Source of the DNA: Didymodactylos carnosus
Lineage: Eukaryota > Rotifera > Eurotatoria > Philodinida > Philodinidae
Direction of reading: 5' to 3'
NCBI GenBank assembly: GCA_905250885.1
Contig: CAJNOQ010000607.1
Location: 1-45,367, forward strand
Length of the DNA: 45,367 nucleotides
Position numbers and translations under genes: made by a program. Positions 21,242 through 33,905 of the stretch are shown piece after piece. How positions within the stretch are numbered: the stretch's first letter is position 1; every line of letters begins with the position of its first letter. Under the pieces are notes generated by a model. The model worked only from the letters and a program-made list of their open reading frames with translations, searched no databases and had not been told where the DNA came from.

Positions 21242-21918
21242 TCGTACCCTAGTCGAACATCTTGGAACCAAGATCTTCACATCTTAGATTTTTTCGAAAA
21301 GATCTTGGCAAGATCTTTGGTACAGAATGTCAAGATATTTTCGTTCCTAAGATCTTATGCATGATCTTGCGTACAAAATCCTAAAAATTATCTTGTATCC
21401 AAGATCTTGACTGTAAAATGACTTGTACCTAAGATCATGGCTCAAGATCTTTGATACAGAAATATTTTGACATCTTGCCCAAAGATCTTTGAGTAACCAT
21501 TGGTTATCATTCACCGCCTTATTTTGGCGATGTCATCCTATATATGAACATCCTATTTTGTGTCTAATGTTATTATGTTTTCGTCGACAGCAGAGTCAAA
21601 ACTCCATGAGGGAGGCATTAGGAATCGTTCATCCTAGCGGATGAAATGTTCACCACTGAGCAGTAAATTTTTTTTGTTCCCAACACTTGTTGAAAAAATG
21701 CAAAGAAAAAAAGTTATTGTTGAAATATGACGGTTTTTCAAATGTTCAAGATCCTGGGTACAAGATATCAAGAAATATCTGTACCCAAGGTCTTGCGTAA
21801 GATCTTGGGTACAAAAATGTTTTGAGATCTTGTACGTATTTTTTCAAGATCTAGTGCCAAATCTTAACGTAAGATCTTGGGCAAGATCTTGGTTCCAAGA
21901 CGTTGGACTAAGGTAGTG
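21242..21918. mobile_element. TIR-bounded element filled with AAGATCTTG word arrays
   Basis: The ends match as inverted repeats of about 33 bp: TACCCTAGTCGAAC then ATCTTGGAACCAAGATCTT at the left, and TACCTTAGTCCAAC then GTCTTGGAACCAAGATCTT inverted at the right (3 differences). Left (about 21260-21500) and right (about 21745-21905) arrays hold some twenty-five copies of AAGATCTTG/CAAGATCTT variants, many followed by GGTACA. A core at about 21500-21740 lacks the word. The layout is the same as 4746-5547 and 43561-44124 with unrelated sequence. No flanking duplication was found. Confidence 0.7.
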
Positions 21919-23839
21919 CTTAGTGTTGAATCTCGTTTTTATCGTTGTTATTTTCTAATTTTTTCCTTTTCTTCAATTGCTATGTTTCATTCTGGCTCTC
22001 TTATTTTCGTCGTGGTCAACCCATTATTATTATCTGCGTTAATCAGGCAAACGAATTTTCACTCACGAACACTAAATTGATTATTCTGGATGAGACCATC
22101 CACGCATTATGTAATCAATTTTGGCCCCTATATACCTGTTGTTTTCCTCTTTTTGTATTCTATATTTTGCCTTCTAGCACCGATGATATTGCTGCATATT
22201 CTCTCCCTGTTTTTCATTTTGAACAAATTCTACGTATTAATGCTAGTATCTATTTTTCATTGAAATTATAATTTTAATGACACTTCTATTTAATTCAAAT
22301 TACAATAACTCCTGCTAGCTATAGTTAGCAGAAGCAAAACAAGCAATTGTTTTTATTTTTATTCAGTCCCGATTTGTCGGCAGGTTAATTGATTTTCCTG
22401 TTTCGTCGACATTTTATAGCGTCGGTGCCTGACAAATATCTTTCATCTTTCCCCCAAAATGTTGTCGATTAATCAGGAAAAAACTAATGAGTCGACGATT
22501 CGGGACGATACCTTTTATTTTCACATCTTAACAAAATTATGAATCGGTTAAATGTGTAGTATAGTATGTATGGTTGCGTAGTATTGTTATTTTCGTGTTG
22601 GGACTTTTTAAATAAAAGCGTTTTTATGACATAGACTTAAAATGAGAGACGATTGTTACTTTTTATATCAACTACTTGCTTTTCACGGCTTTCCGTAATC
22701 GGTGTCTGACTTATGCAGGTTTGTAGATCTGATTAAACATAGCACGCTGTATACTCTTCTATTTTCTTGAACTTTTAAGATGAGTGCGGATACAATCAAA
22801 CTTTCCTATAGAAAACTTTTTCCTCTTTATGAAAATTATTGTTAGTCATATTCTTTATCGCGAATTGATCTTAATTCCCAAGACCAGAACGTATTATTAC
22901 ACATTTCTTAGATTAAATGAGATTGTTTAATGTTGGAATTGTTGAATGAATGAATTTGTTAGTATATGAAGGTCTATTTCCTTTTGAAAATCTTGCTTAC
23001 AAGGGTATATTTCAACACGCGAACTTTCATCTTTTGACGCATGTTTGAAAGATGAATCAACGCGAGTACCTTTTTGAATTGTGACGTGTCATGTTTCCAA
23101 AGTAAATGCGATGGGTTTTTTTCAGTTTATTTTTGCGGTTATTTAAAGAAGTGAAAAGAGAAGAAAAAACCATAATTGTATGCGTTCCCATCTGGTGTTT
23201 AATACAAAAAAAAGATAGTACTATGTGCGTAGACAGGTCAGCATGTATGCGCTCTCATTTATTACCAAGCAAAATTGCACAATATAAGGTCAGAAAATAA
23301 CAACACCAATCATATTTCATCATATATCCGCTCTGTTCTTATGCAATCCTTTTCATTGCGTTTATGATTATAGAAATTATTGAGCAATTCAGTGTTTGTG
23401 CTTTCATCAGCATATTTGTTAGCTTAACAAATCGGATTTCTATTAGTTCACTTTAGTTAAAAGTATTTTACTTTCACCAAAAAAGGAAATATTTTTTTTG
23501 ACAATATTATCTTTTACAGTATTCAGTCTAGGGTATTCTACCAGTTTTTCTTAAAAGATTAAAGTGTTTGTATGAATTTTGCTCTTTATGTGAGTTTCAC
23601 TAATTTTAGAAACATTTCTTGTCTATAGAAGAAGAATATTTGATGGTATATATCTCATATATGCGTTATCAGCTGGTAAACGGTTCATGATTACTAGCGG
23701 CAACGATGCCATTTATACAAACACCTAGCCAATAAACAGCAACTTCATTAAGCTGGACGCGTGCAATCGGTCGATATATGTGCGACGCAAAAATTAAGCG
23801 CAAAACTAAGTTTTACGGTTAACTTTTGCGTCTAATTTA
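21919..23839. other. Intergenic DNA
   Basis: Apart from the small element at 22366-22506 and a 20-nt hairpin CTGCTAGCTATAGTTAGCAG at about 22312, nothing is recognised. A 108-codon hydrophobic frame at 21945-22271 is T-rich and probably chance. Confidence 0.4.
22366..22506. mobile_element. Small inverted-repeat element (141 bp)
   Basis: GTCCCGATTTGTCGGCAGG at the left is matched, inverted, by CCTGATTAATCGACAAC and GAGTCGACGATTCGGGAC at the right. The arms are about 50 bp and imperfect (roughly 75% by eye), so this is an old miniature element. Confidence 0.5.
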
Positions 23840-24060
23840 AGATCAAGTCCTTGAATACTTAGCAATTTTCCAAAATACTTGTTCAAGTATTCCAAAATCA
23901 CTTGCTAAGTACGTGAATCACGTGTGAAATTACATACTAGTACTTGTGAGTTATGTATAAGTAAAATTACGTGTGAAAAAGCCAGAGTTACATTGGCTTC
24001 ATTACTTAAATCAAGCACTTTTTCGAGTACTTCGTTTCCAGTACATTTACTACAAAATCT
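23840..24060. repeat. Cluster of AAGTACTTG words
   Basis: CAAGTCCTTGAATACTT, ACTTGTTCAAGTATT, ACTTGCTAAGTACGTG, TAGTACTTGTGAG, CAAGCACTTTTTCGAGTACTT and similar words recur in both orientations over 220 bp. No convincing terminal repeat is seen. The same word type returns at 44563-44745. Confidence 0.55.
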
Positions 24061-25640
24061 TACTTTCAGTTAGTGAGTTAATAAGTAATTTGGATTTGAT
24101 TTAGACATTTGCAATAGTTTCTGTTCGATCTCTCAACAATGACGGAAATTAGTGTTATTTTTCTTATTAAATTCAAAAGCGGTCTCGATCAGCGTCTCTA
24201 ACAGAATTTATCCACTGAGCGTACGAGTATGCTCACTATTTAAAGGTTATTTGAAACACAAAAAAACAACAGAACAAAAGAGAAAAAAACAAAACCACAC
24301 GTATGTACATTGTCTGTTTTTTGTTTACTAATAGACTTCATACTGTCTCTTTTATTTCTTCTTCTTGCTATCGCAGTTTACGGTAGCAAAGCGTAAAACA
24401 GAGCGTATCCGAAGCGTATCTACGCTTTGATATAGTAAACACCTTTTGCTATTAGTAACACTGGTCTCGGTAGGAGGAAGAGTTTCTAGTTAAGACTAGA
24501 TATGGATAGAAATTAGATCTCTCGAAGCTTGAACTCCGAGACCATCCTGAATTTATTTCTATTCTAAAAACTTCCGTATCCCCGCAGAAAATTTTCAAAC
24601 TCTTTCAATTCTTTTTAAATTTGGAGGTCATGGTTTTCATACACCGTTGGTTACAATTATGGCATATAATTCGAACTTTTAACTTGAACCTAATCCAAAC
24701 AAATTTCCCCTGACTGACGATGGAATATTCCCGTGTGTCCGCTCGCTTTTTTCTTGAAACTTATTTGATATCAGTTATGTTTGATACTGACTACGAGTAT
24801 GTTCCATTTTAATGCAAAATTTACCGTAAAAAAAAGCTGGAAAGTTATACTTATGCAAGAAGTCAGATGGTAAATTTTCTGTAACTCATCGAAAACGTGT
24901 GCGATAGTTTTCTATGGGTAACTTCACGACCTTTGCAAACTGAACTGATCAGAATTCGTCCATCATGGAGTTTAGAATAGGTCGTCAGAGACTTATTTTC
25001 AGAGATCCACCTCAAGAAGTCGAATCGACTAAAATGAACAACATATTCGTAGTCAACATCAAACATAACCGATAATCAAGAAGGTTTTCAGGAAAACGTG
25101 AGCGAATACTTAGAGAATATTTCCTGCTGATTGAAAGTATAATGTTTGTTCAGGCTCGAATCTGCACGAACGAATTGTAATTTTTTTACCTTTCATCATT
25201 CAATTGGATGATCAGCTGTTATGAAATATACACGATAAAATAGAATAAACACATCGTTCTTTCATTTCGATATCAAAGTCATCATCAGGTGACGATGTAA
25301 TCGTGCATATTTTTATTTGTTCTTTAAAACCAACTTGTTTTTTCATTTATTTTTTTTAATGTAAATTTGAGTTATGTATCAGGTGATACATTCTTTTAGT
25401 ATTTCGTCCGTATAATAAATATAATGCTGTCAGAGAAAAATGAAATGAAAATGAAAAATGAGAGATCTCAAGAATAAACATTTTTTCTGTACTATTTTAG
25501 ATAATAAAACAAACGAATATGTAGTGAACTACGACCTGTATACATCTTATTTTGCATATTTTGAATATTTATTTATAAATAATTTTTTTTCCTAGTTTAT
25601 ATATATATAAAAATACTAATATCTCGTATTTATTAATGTT
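24061..25640. other. Upstream region of the RB1CC1 gene
   Basis: No exon is recognised. A 67-codon minus-strand frame (24863-25066) has protein-like composition but no family resemblance. No promoter element can be named. Confidence 0.4.
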
Positions 25641-25646
25641 AGCAAT
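25641..25646 (+). promoter_or_regulatory. Acceptor-like AG directly before the RB1CC1 start codon
   Basis: TATTTATTAATGTTAG ends at 25642, only 4 nt before the ATG at 25647. That would be a 5'UTR intron acceptor or a leader trans-splice site. It follows the same pattern as the GH31 and cyclin genes. Confidence 0.35.
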
Positions 25647-28600
25647 ATGTTGTACTTATTTCGTGTGGATATTGGTGATACATATACATTCGAGACAGAT
25701 CTAGCGTTCAAAGAGTAAGTATTCAATGTTTTTTCATACACAATCATGTAACAGCTGAGAAAAAACTTTTCATATGATACCGAAAAATGTTCTACAGATT
25801 TTTGTTGCATACATCGAGTCAAAATCAAATTTCTGCTTCTAATTCGATATTACTGAAAGAAAGTACATTAATTTACTTTTTTTAATTTATTTATTTTTGC
25901 ATTACAAGTAAAGTGGCAAGCGAACCCATTCACGAGCATAATAGTGAACTGTACCATTAACTCCTGATGATATAAGAGGGACATTTCTGTAAATATAAGA
26001 AAACAACAAGGGGAAAGATGAAATCGAACATAACATCTATTTTGAAGAAGAAAAAAAAGAATAAAACAAAGAAATTTACTTTTCATCATGAAAAAAAGTT
26101 GTTAATTTGGATGCATTCTCATTTTATGTTATTCGTTTAAGTGGTTGTTTTTATTTTTTGTAGTGTTAGAGAATAAATATCAGTTGTATGTTTCAAACGT
26201 TAAGTTTTCTTTTTAGTGTAAAAACATTGAAAACAGTAATCGAAGAGAATTATGGAATACCGAGATCAAAACAAATTTTGTTGATTAGTGGAGGTGAATT
26301 ATTAGATGATGATGGTGCTCAAGTTTGTATGAAGACGTGTGCGGGAACGGTATGTAGAGTGAGATCGGTGTCTTTTAATCTTTTTAATAAGTTATTCTTT
26401 CTACTTAATTATTTAGGAAGAAAATCCAATTTATCTATTAGACAAATCACATTTAGAACGTTCTAACCCGTTACAAATACGTTGGACAACAGATATTCCA
26501 TCTATTGAGAATCATACATTAGAACAATGGTTAAATATGACACCATCTTATGAAACAGTAGTAGAAAGAGCAAATACAGCACAAGTAAGAAATTGAATCA
26601 TCTTTTCTTAGATCTGTTTGTTAAGATTTGTTTTATTTTTTAGTTGTTCAGCAACTATGCAAATCAGATAGTGCAACGATGCGAAAATTTTATTCATGAA
26701 CAACATCAGCAATATCAGGGATGGATGGCTGTTATTGCAAATGTTGAAGATACATTATCGTATGTAGTGCTATAAATGATTATTTGCGTTTATTTTAATG
26801 TATCCTTTTTTTTACTTTTTTCTAGAAGTTTTTTGTTAAATCGTGACTCATTTTTTCGATTATATAACCAATACTTACTTGATCGACCGTCTTATGAAGA
26901 ATTATTTAAAAGGTAATTAAATTTATTTTCAAAGTACACATATCACACTATAGAAATATCATTTTTTAGTATTCCTCATACAATCGATCTTTTACAAAAA
27001 TTATCATTACCAACAAAATTAATTGAACAAATGCCTCTTGATTGTTTACAATCAACGATAACATCTCAATCAAATATTCAACGAACAATAACAAGTACAG
27101 CATCTTCATCATCGATAACATCATCGATTTCGGAGACAAGTACAACTAGTGTACCAACATCACAACAACAATCAGTTACAACTCTACTAGCAGAAGGTGA
27201 AGATGGACATCATCATCATTTACAACACTATGAATCGTTATATGAATGGATAACTGCACAAGTAAGAGTAAAATGAGAAAATATTTTTTTTCAATAATTA
27301 CATTAGTTCTTTTTTTTCTAGTTAGCAAATATGAAACTACCAAATATTGTGAATGGTTGCATTAGTGCCGTTGAAGAAGTAAGATTCAATTATTTTTGAA
27401 TTTTTAACTATTATAATAGAAAGAACATTTTCTATACTTCCTATTGTTTTAAAATATTTATTAAAAATTTCATTAATTAATTCTATCTATTCTAGTGTAC
27501 AGAAGAACTTGGTATAATGTTTAACAATGATATCAATACATTAGCGGAGAAAATATCTAGTCATGATTTAAAAAATATGACGGGCATTGAAGAACGCTTT
27601 AGTTTTTTACAAACTGAACTTGAACAAGCACTGTCATGTAGACGAGAACAAAAAGATTGTGCTGAAGTATGTTTCTGTCTCTCACTACCATCTTTTACAT
27701 AAATATATATTTTTGTTTTTAGTATATTGCTAGTCAACGTCAAACATTAAGTACAAGTATTCGGAATCAACGTGATATGACATTAGTCAAGGATATTTCT
27801 CGTATACATCGTGAAAATTTAATGGGTATTGCTAAACGTCATGCCAAATTACTTGAAATTGAGAAAAGAATATATAAATCAAAACAAGATATAATCAAAC
27901 AATTACATTTAAGATTTAAGTAAGTAGAAAAATTGAAAATATACGTTATAATAACAACTATTTATCTACTGTTTTTAGAAATATAATGTTTTTACAACGT
28001 CAATTAGTAGATTATGATGCAAAAATCTCTCTCTATATCAATAAATTACAACGTTTGAAAAAGATGACACAATTTTTAAAACAATTAAGACAATCACCGT
28101 CCATTTATTTTACATTTCTTTTTGAATGTTTAAGACGAAAAAAATATTCTACAATCTTTAATCAAGTATGTATATTTCTAATGATGATAGAGTAATAAAA
28201 TTGCAGAATAAATAAATATGTTTCGACATACCTTACTCATCTGAAGACAATACATCTTTATTTATTTTCTTTTTTGTTTTAGTTTTTACAAACTATTGCT
28301 AGAGAATCAAAAATTGTTTTTAATGATGAAGTGAATCGACGTGAACAGTTTCTAAAACAGTATGGTATGTTTGTTTGTTGATAAATAATTAATAGTTTTT
28401 ATTTTTTTTTATTTGTTTGTTTTTTTAGACAACCATTTTCTATTTAATTTATTTCCCGGTTTAAAAGTGATACCACACTTTTTCATTGTACGTATAGTAG
28501 ATAAAAGTCATTGTTATATTTTATGTAATCTAAATTAATTTCTATGTTAGATTGAACCTATTCGTTTATTGGATACAACAATTCCAGATTTTTCTTCTGA

Positions 28601-31600
28601 AGAGTTAACACATGTATTTGATACGATTCCAGAAATAAAAGAGAACAGGTAAAAATGAGAGTAATTGATTTTTCTAACAAATTGATAAATGTACGTTAGA
28701 ATAAATTAGTCTATCTCTAAAACTAGAATAATGAGAAACTTTATTCGGACACGACATGTTCACTTAAGCATTTTTGTCTGTTTACATCTATTTATTTTAT
28801 TTTTTTATTTTTTGTCTAGTACGATTGCTTACACAAATGATTCATCTATTGATTTATTAAACATGATTAATTGTACAAAATTATTTACTGAACAAGAGTC
28901 TTCGCCACCCTCAACTACATCTAAGAATGATACTGCATTGACAACAGCTATAACATTTCCCACATCGCCTTCGAGTAGTCGTTCAACTGTTCATTCTTCA
29001 TCACATTCTGACACTGAAAATGATACAACACCAATACCTACTCCAGCTACATCAAAATCAATTATACATTATACATTTTCAAATAATGATAAAAATATCA
29101 AAGAATTTGTTCATGAGATTAGTAAAGATGATCAATTATTTAAGGATAATAGTACAGTAAATAAACAAAATAATGATACGCAAGCTGATACAGGTAATTT
29201 GCGAAATAAATAATCTTAATAGAATATCTAGTAGTTTCTATCATTATGTTGTTTATTTACTTTTAGAAAATGGTTCAACTGTTTTATCTATGAAAAGTGA
29301 AAATACATCAGAACAATTAATATCCGATGAAGATGATCAACAACTTATTGATGAATCAAATAATACGTTGGGTGATGATTATATTCAATGTAGTTTAGAT
29401 GCTGTTTATGGTCCAACAGAAGTTAAAAATGAAGATGATGTTGGAATACGGTCAACATCTTTGACGGTCCATGATAGTGCAATACAAACAGAGTCATTAG
29501 ATATTTTTTCAAGTCAGTCGATACAAACACTTGAAACATTAGTCAAATCACTTCGTATCAATCATGAACAAATGAAAACAAATTTTGAACAAGATAAATC
29601 GAATTATACAGATCTTATTCAAAACTTTCGTTATTTATTTGATCATACAATAGTGAAATTTATACAAACTCTACAGGAGAAAGTTGAAAAACAAGAAGAA
29701 TTAAATGAACAATTGAAACATGAATTATCAACACAAACAACAGACAATGAAACATTGAAGGTAATAGATTTGAATATAGTAGCACAGCAAGATTAATATT
29801 CTACTCTAACATAGTCTTTTTTTTTATGTATTAATTTGTAACACTTCTAACACACTAGGGTATTTCTCTTTTCATTTTTTGAGTAATATTTTGCTTACAC
29901 CATTTTTATGACGTTTACACATTGTTGACTTTTAGATTCAGTATGACCTATGTCATCAATCAAAAGTTGAATTAACAGGCAATTTTAATAAATTACAGGC
30001 AGATTATGAACAATATAAAAAACAATCAGACAATGAAATACATCAAATTGTTCGTGCATTAAACAGTGATTTTGAATTTGAGTTAGAAAAAATTCGTACT
30101 GAACATGAAATAACAAAAAATGATTTAACTATACAAAAAGATAAATATGATAAATTAGTTAATGATATGAATTCTGAACAACCAAAAGAAAATGTCAGCC
30201 AAATGTCCATGCAAACGGATATAATTGAAATGAATGATGCAGAAACGATGGTTGAAATTGCATTTACGGATAATGGAACACAAACAACAAAAATTGTGAA
30301 CGATGATAAAGAATTACAAACAATTTTCACAAGACAAGAGGATAAAGGACAAGGTATGCAAAAGGAAAGAAAGCTCTTTGTGTAATGATTCGATATCTGT
30401 CGCTTTTGTGTGTTTTTTAGAACAGCAACAGTCTGTTACGATGTCTATTTCTCATCCATCCACAACAATAAAAGAACAACAGAATCAGTTCAATCAAGCG
30501 ATTCAGCGTGCTGTTCAAAATGCAACAAGTCAAAAAACCAAACAAATTAATGAATTAGAAAAACATTTATTAGATAAACGTCGAAAAATTCATCAATTGG
30601 AAGAACGTATTAAAAAATTGAAAAATTTCTATACATTTTCAACATCACAAACAAATTTACTAACTCATTTAACACCAATGGCGAGCTCTCCACCTGCAAA
30701 TATAGCCGGTCTAACGTCAACACCAACTGATGGAAGTGATGATGAAGAAGAAGAGAGTATAAATGAGGAAACTTTATTCGATCAAAATGTAGGAGCGAAA
30801 CAAACATCAACAGTGACGGATGAACCATTAATGTCAATCGATGAAAATGACGATACAGAAAGGGAGGAAGAAGTAGATGAAAGTTTATATCAAGAAGAAA
30901 AAAACGATAAACAACGACAGTTTATGTCAAGAAGTGAACCAATTAATATGCCACGAACATTTATTCAGCAAAGTGTTATGAGTAGTGGATTGGCTGTACA
31001 AACATCATCCCCATCTGCAACAAGGTATGTTCAAACATGCTTTGTATCGTACAATACGTGTCACATGCATTTAGTATCAACAGAATGAAAGCAAGTGTAT
31101 GATTTAATCATGGCGGAGAGAAAGAGTAGAAAGACTACTGAATGAAATAGTCAGAGATACTTTTAGTTGTTTGACTACTCTATCCTAATATTCGTGCGTC
31201 TGTTCAGACTTTCTTTTTTCGAAGATTCTAATATAATAGCGCGACCTCTTATTTTCTAGTGATCTACAGCGTAAATTATCACCAGGTTTAGCATCATTAG
31301 GAATAACGACGACGACAACGCCGTCAACAATGACAACAAATTTCATTGAAACATTTACATCTTCATTAAAAATGTCTCCAACTGATTATCAAAGTACATA
31401 CGAGTTGTACACTCCATTTGCTGCTTCACCTGGTGCAATGCTTAACACGACTAGTCTCTATGGTATGAATACAACAGCTGACTCAAGTTTAACGGAAAAA
31501 GTTTCAAAAGCGTTGGAATCGTCATCATCTGCTACTCTTACATCACCAGCTGAAGGACGTTTACCGTTGACAACAGCGTCATTAATATCATTCTATTCGG

Positions 31601-31965
31601 TTAATCGTTTGGATAAAGTTATTTTATATTACGAGCAAAAATATCAACAATTTATCATATATACTCTTCTCTCTACATTACATTTTGTTCATTCGGACTG
31701 TCATGAACTATTAGATATTAACAAAGTCGTTGCACCAAATGTATCAACAACAGCAGAAGGTACTGATACATTAGTCAATAGTTCAATAACATCCGCACCG
31801 GCAATTAACACAAATCAACCAATATTAGCAGAAGTTACGGATAAAGAATATTGTCAGGCAAAAAAGGTAAATAATCGTTTCAATGTGCCATTGGGTACAA
31901 AATTTTACCGTGTAAGAGTTAAACCATGGAAACCTGTACCACAACGTAACAAAACGGATTCTTGA
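25647..31965 (+). CDS. RB1CC1: RB1CC1/FIP200-like autophagy scaffold, 18 exons
   Basis: Scaffold of the ULK1/Atg1 autophagy-initiation complex, combining Atg11- and Atg17-like roles. Exons: 25647-25714, 26217-26349, 26417-26584, 26644-26759, 26826-26912, 26970-27261, 27322-27378, 27496-27666, 27723-27919, 27979-28165, 28283-28364, 28429-28487, 28551-28648, 28820-29193, 29267-29760, 29936-30353, 30421-31024, 31260-31965. All are GT-AG and in phase: 1436 aa (human 1594). The N terminus (MLYLFRVDIGDTYTFETDL) matches the ubiquitin-like start of FIP200. Residues of exons 4-13 match the Atg17-like helical region (for example GWMAVIANVED). A Ser/Thr-rich linker lies in exons 6 and 14. Coiled coil runs about 780-1070, much shorter than in human. 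The claw domain (about 1308-1436) ends with DKEYCQAKK and RFNVPLGTKFYRV, nearly identical to vertebrate FIP200; it binds cargo-receptor FIR motifs. Most introns are 56-75 nt. Confidence 0.95.
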
Positions 31966-33006
31966 TAAAAACACTCAGCCTAGGTTCTCATTTGTGTTTG
32001 CGTGTCTGTCTTTTTTTCTAACAAAAGAAACAATATCTGTTATGGTGCTCTTTTGATGTTACTTTCACATTGTTCTTTTTCGTTTTTTTTCTATTAATGT
32101 ACATACTCAGGAAAACGTTGACAAAAGACTTTTTTTTATTTTGAAATAAGAAAAACGTTTAGCCTGATTATCCAATATGTCTGGTAAAGTGGTTAGTAAT
32201 GGTAGCGTATCATAGAAGAAATAATGATTTCCAATACTTGCACAGAGTCCTTGATACAGTTGAGATACTTATTGCCGAAAATTACTAAAGAGATCGAAAA
32301 GTCACTGTTGTGTTTGGTTATTGTGGTTCGTTTTGTACGTTTTATACTGTACAACTGAACGTATTTTATGTTTAGAAATAATCAAAAGTTAATATTTAAT
32401 TTGTTTGCGTTTAGTTCCATGTGTTAATCACACATTTTTCGTGTTTTCTTATTTTGAAAATCTTCCTTTTTTTCACAAATCCGTCCTTTGTTGTTGTTCT
32501 TTTCTGTCACATGTTAAACTGTTAATTACAGAAATTTTCTATCTTCACCTCTAAGAAACAAGTACTTTCTTTTACAGGTGGAGGTGTAAAATCATACATA
32601 GAAATAAGGCGCTTCTTTTTCTAATCAATTGTATATTTAACTGCGCATTATTTGTACTAATACGGGATTGCCTATACATTTCCATGCACACTTGCGCATT
32701 TTTAACATCACGAGAAAATCATCAGAGAATATTCTGAAAAGATCTCCAATTAAAATGACGTTTTTCTCGTTCTTTATTTTTAAACAACGAAAAGTATACA
32801 TTGTTTAAGTTTTGGCGCTTTAAAACAGAAAAAAACGTTATTTTCATCGTACAATTTCGAGAATATTCCTAGGTAGATTGAGTCAGTAAATTGACTTTGT
32901 GCATTTCACCTTTTTGTCCGATCGCTGACATGAAAGTGATTAAGATAGAAAATTGCTTCGATCTTGATGGGTGTTTTTTGTGTTGTATACACCTGAATAA
33001 CGTTAG
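31966..33006. other. 3' flank of the RB1CC1 gene
   Basis: T-rich 3' region. No canonical AATAAA was found in the first 300 nt, so the transcript end is not located. Nothing else is recognised. Confidence 0.4.
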
Positions 33007-33418
33007 GCCACGTTCACACTACAAAAGTTAAATGAGCTAAAACGTATTTGATTGGTCAGAAAGTTAACTCTGAGTTAAATGATGTTTAGGACATCATTTA
33101 ACATTAACTCTCCCAATCAGAAATGAGCTCGGCAATCAATAATATGGTTCCATTAGACAAGGGCGGTAGTGCCAGTTCTGTGAGGAAACAAAGATCTGAC
33201 TCTCTACTCAATTTTTCTGTTTTGAGCTTAGAAAGTCAACTGTAGAACGTAAATTCAAACCGGCCGGCTGCTAGCCAGCCGCAACCTCTAAGAATACTGA
33301 AGCCAGGAAGCAGCACAATTTTAGGAGAAATGTCAAAATCTTATTGGTATGTTAAAGATTTAGGTGTGAACGCTCTCGAAGTTACCTTCGACTCTGAAAA
33401 ATTTGTAGTGTGAATCTA
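33007..33418. mobile_element. Possible miniature inverted-repeat element
   Basis: GTTCACACTACAAAAG near 33013 is matched, inverted, by AAATTTGTAGTGTGAAT ending at about 33416. Internal GAGTTAAATGATG/CATCATTTAAC forms a further hairpin. The terminal repeat is short (about 14 bp) and the target duplication is unclear, so the call is tentative. Confidence 0.4.
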
Positions 33419-33824
33419 GTTTTAGCTTCTTTAGTAATAGTCTACTCAGGCAGAAGAATGCGCAAGAGAAAAAAGCAAGACTTAAGTTGAAAAGTTTACC
33501 TACAAATCAGCTGAATGTTTTGTCAACAATAACATAAGAAATTTTCTTGCAATGAGGATATATAATTCAATTTATAAAAAAATCAAAGTATTCATTTTTT
33601 CAAATTAAAATTGGGTGATACGTAAAATTTTGTGCATAAAGCAAACCACATGCAAGAAACGCATTATTCATTGAATTAAAATTGAAGAAAAATATGAAAA
33701 AGAAATGTCTGTTAAAGTCATCCTTAATTTAAGATACATTATGTCACACGCAGGATAACACATTATATTGGACTTTGAATTTTAATGGACTATAATGCAA
33801 GAGGAGGAAACAGCATCTAGTGCC

Positions 33825-33905
33825 GATTAGGGTGCTGAAAGATGCTGTAAGGTACTGCCTTGCAAAACATAAGATGGTAGGATCGAATCACGTAGTGCAC
33901 GGATC
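33825..33905 (+). other. tRNA-like / SINE-like remnant
   Basis: ATGCTGTAAGGTACTGCC resembles a tRNA A box/D arm, CCTTGCAAAAC an anticodon loop, and GGATCGAATCAC a B box (consensus GGTTCGANTCC), in the right order and spacing (about 45 nt). Stems are poorly paired and no acceptor stem or CCA context is visible. It is best read as a decayed tRNA-derived SINE head or tRNA pseudogene. Confidence 0.3.

Noticed and set aside
28731-28819. Hydrophobic N-terminal start (MRNFIRTRHV...) suggesting a separate membrane protein
   Set aside because: It is intron 13 of RB1CC1 read in frame with exon 14; the acceptor at 28818-28819 joins exon 13 in phase.
30043-30330. 95-codon minus-strand frame
   Set aside because: Antisense shadow of RB1CC1 exon 16.
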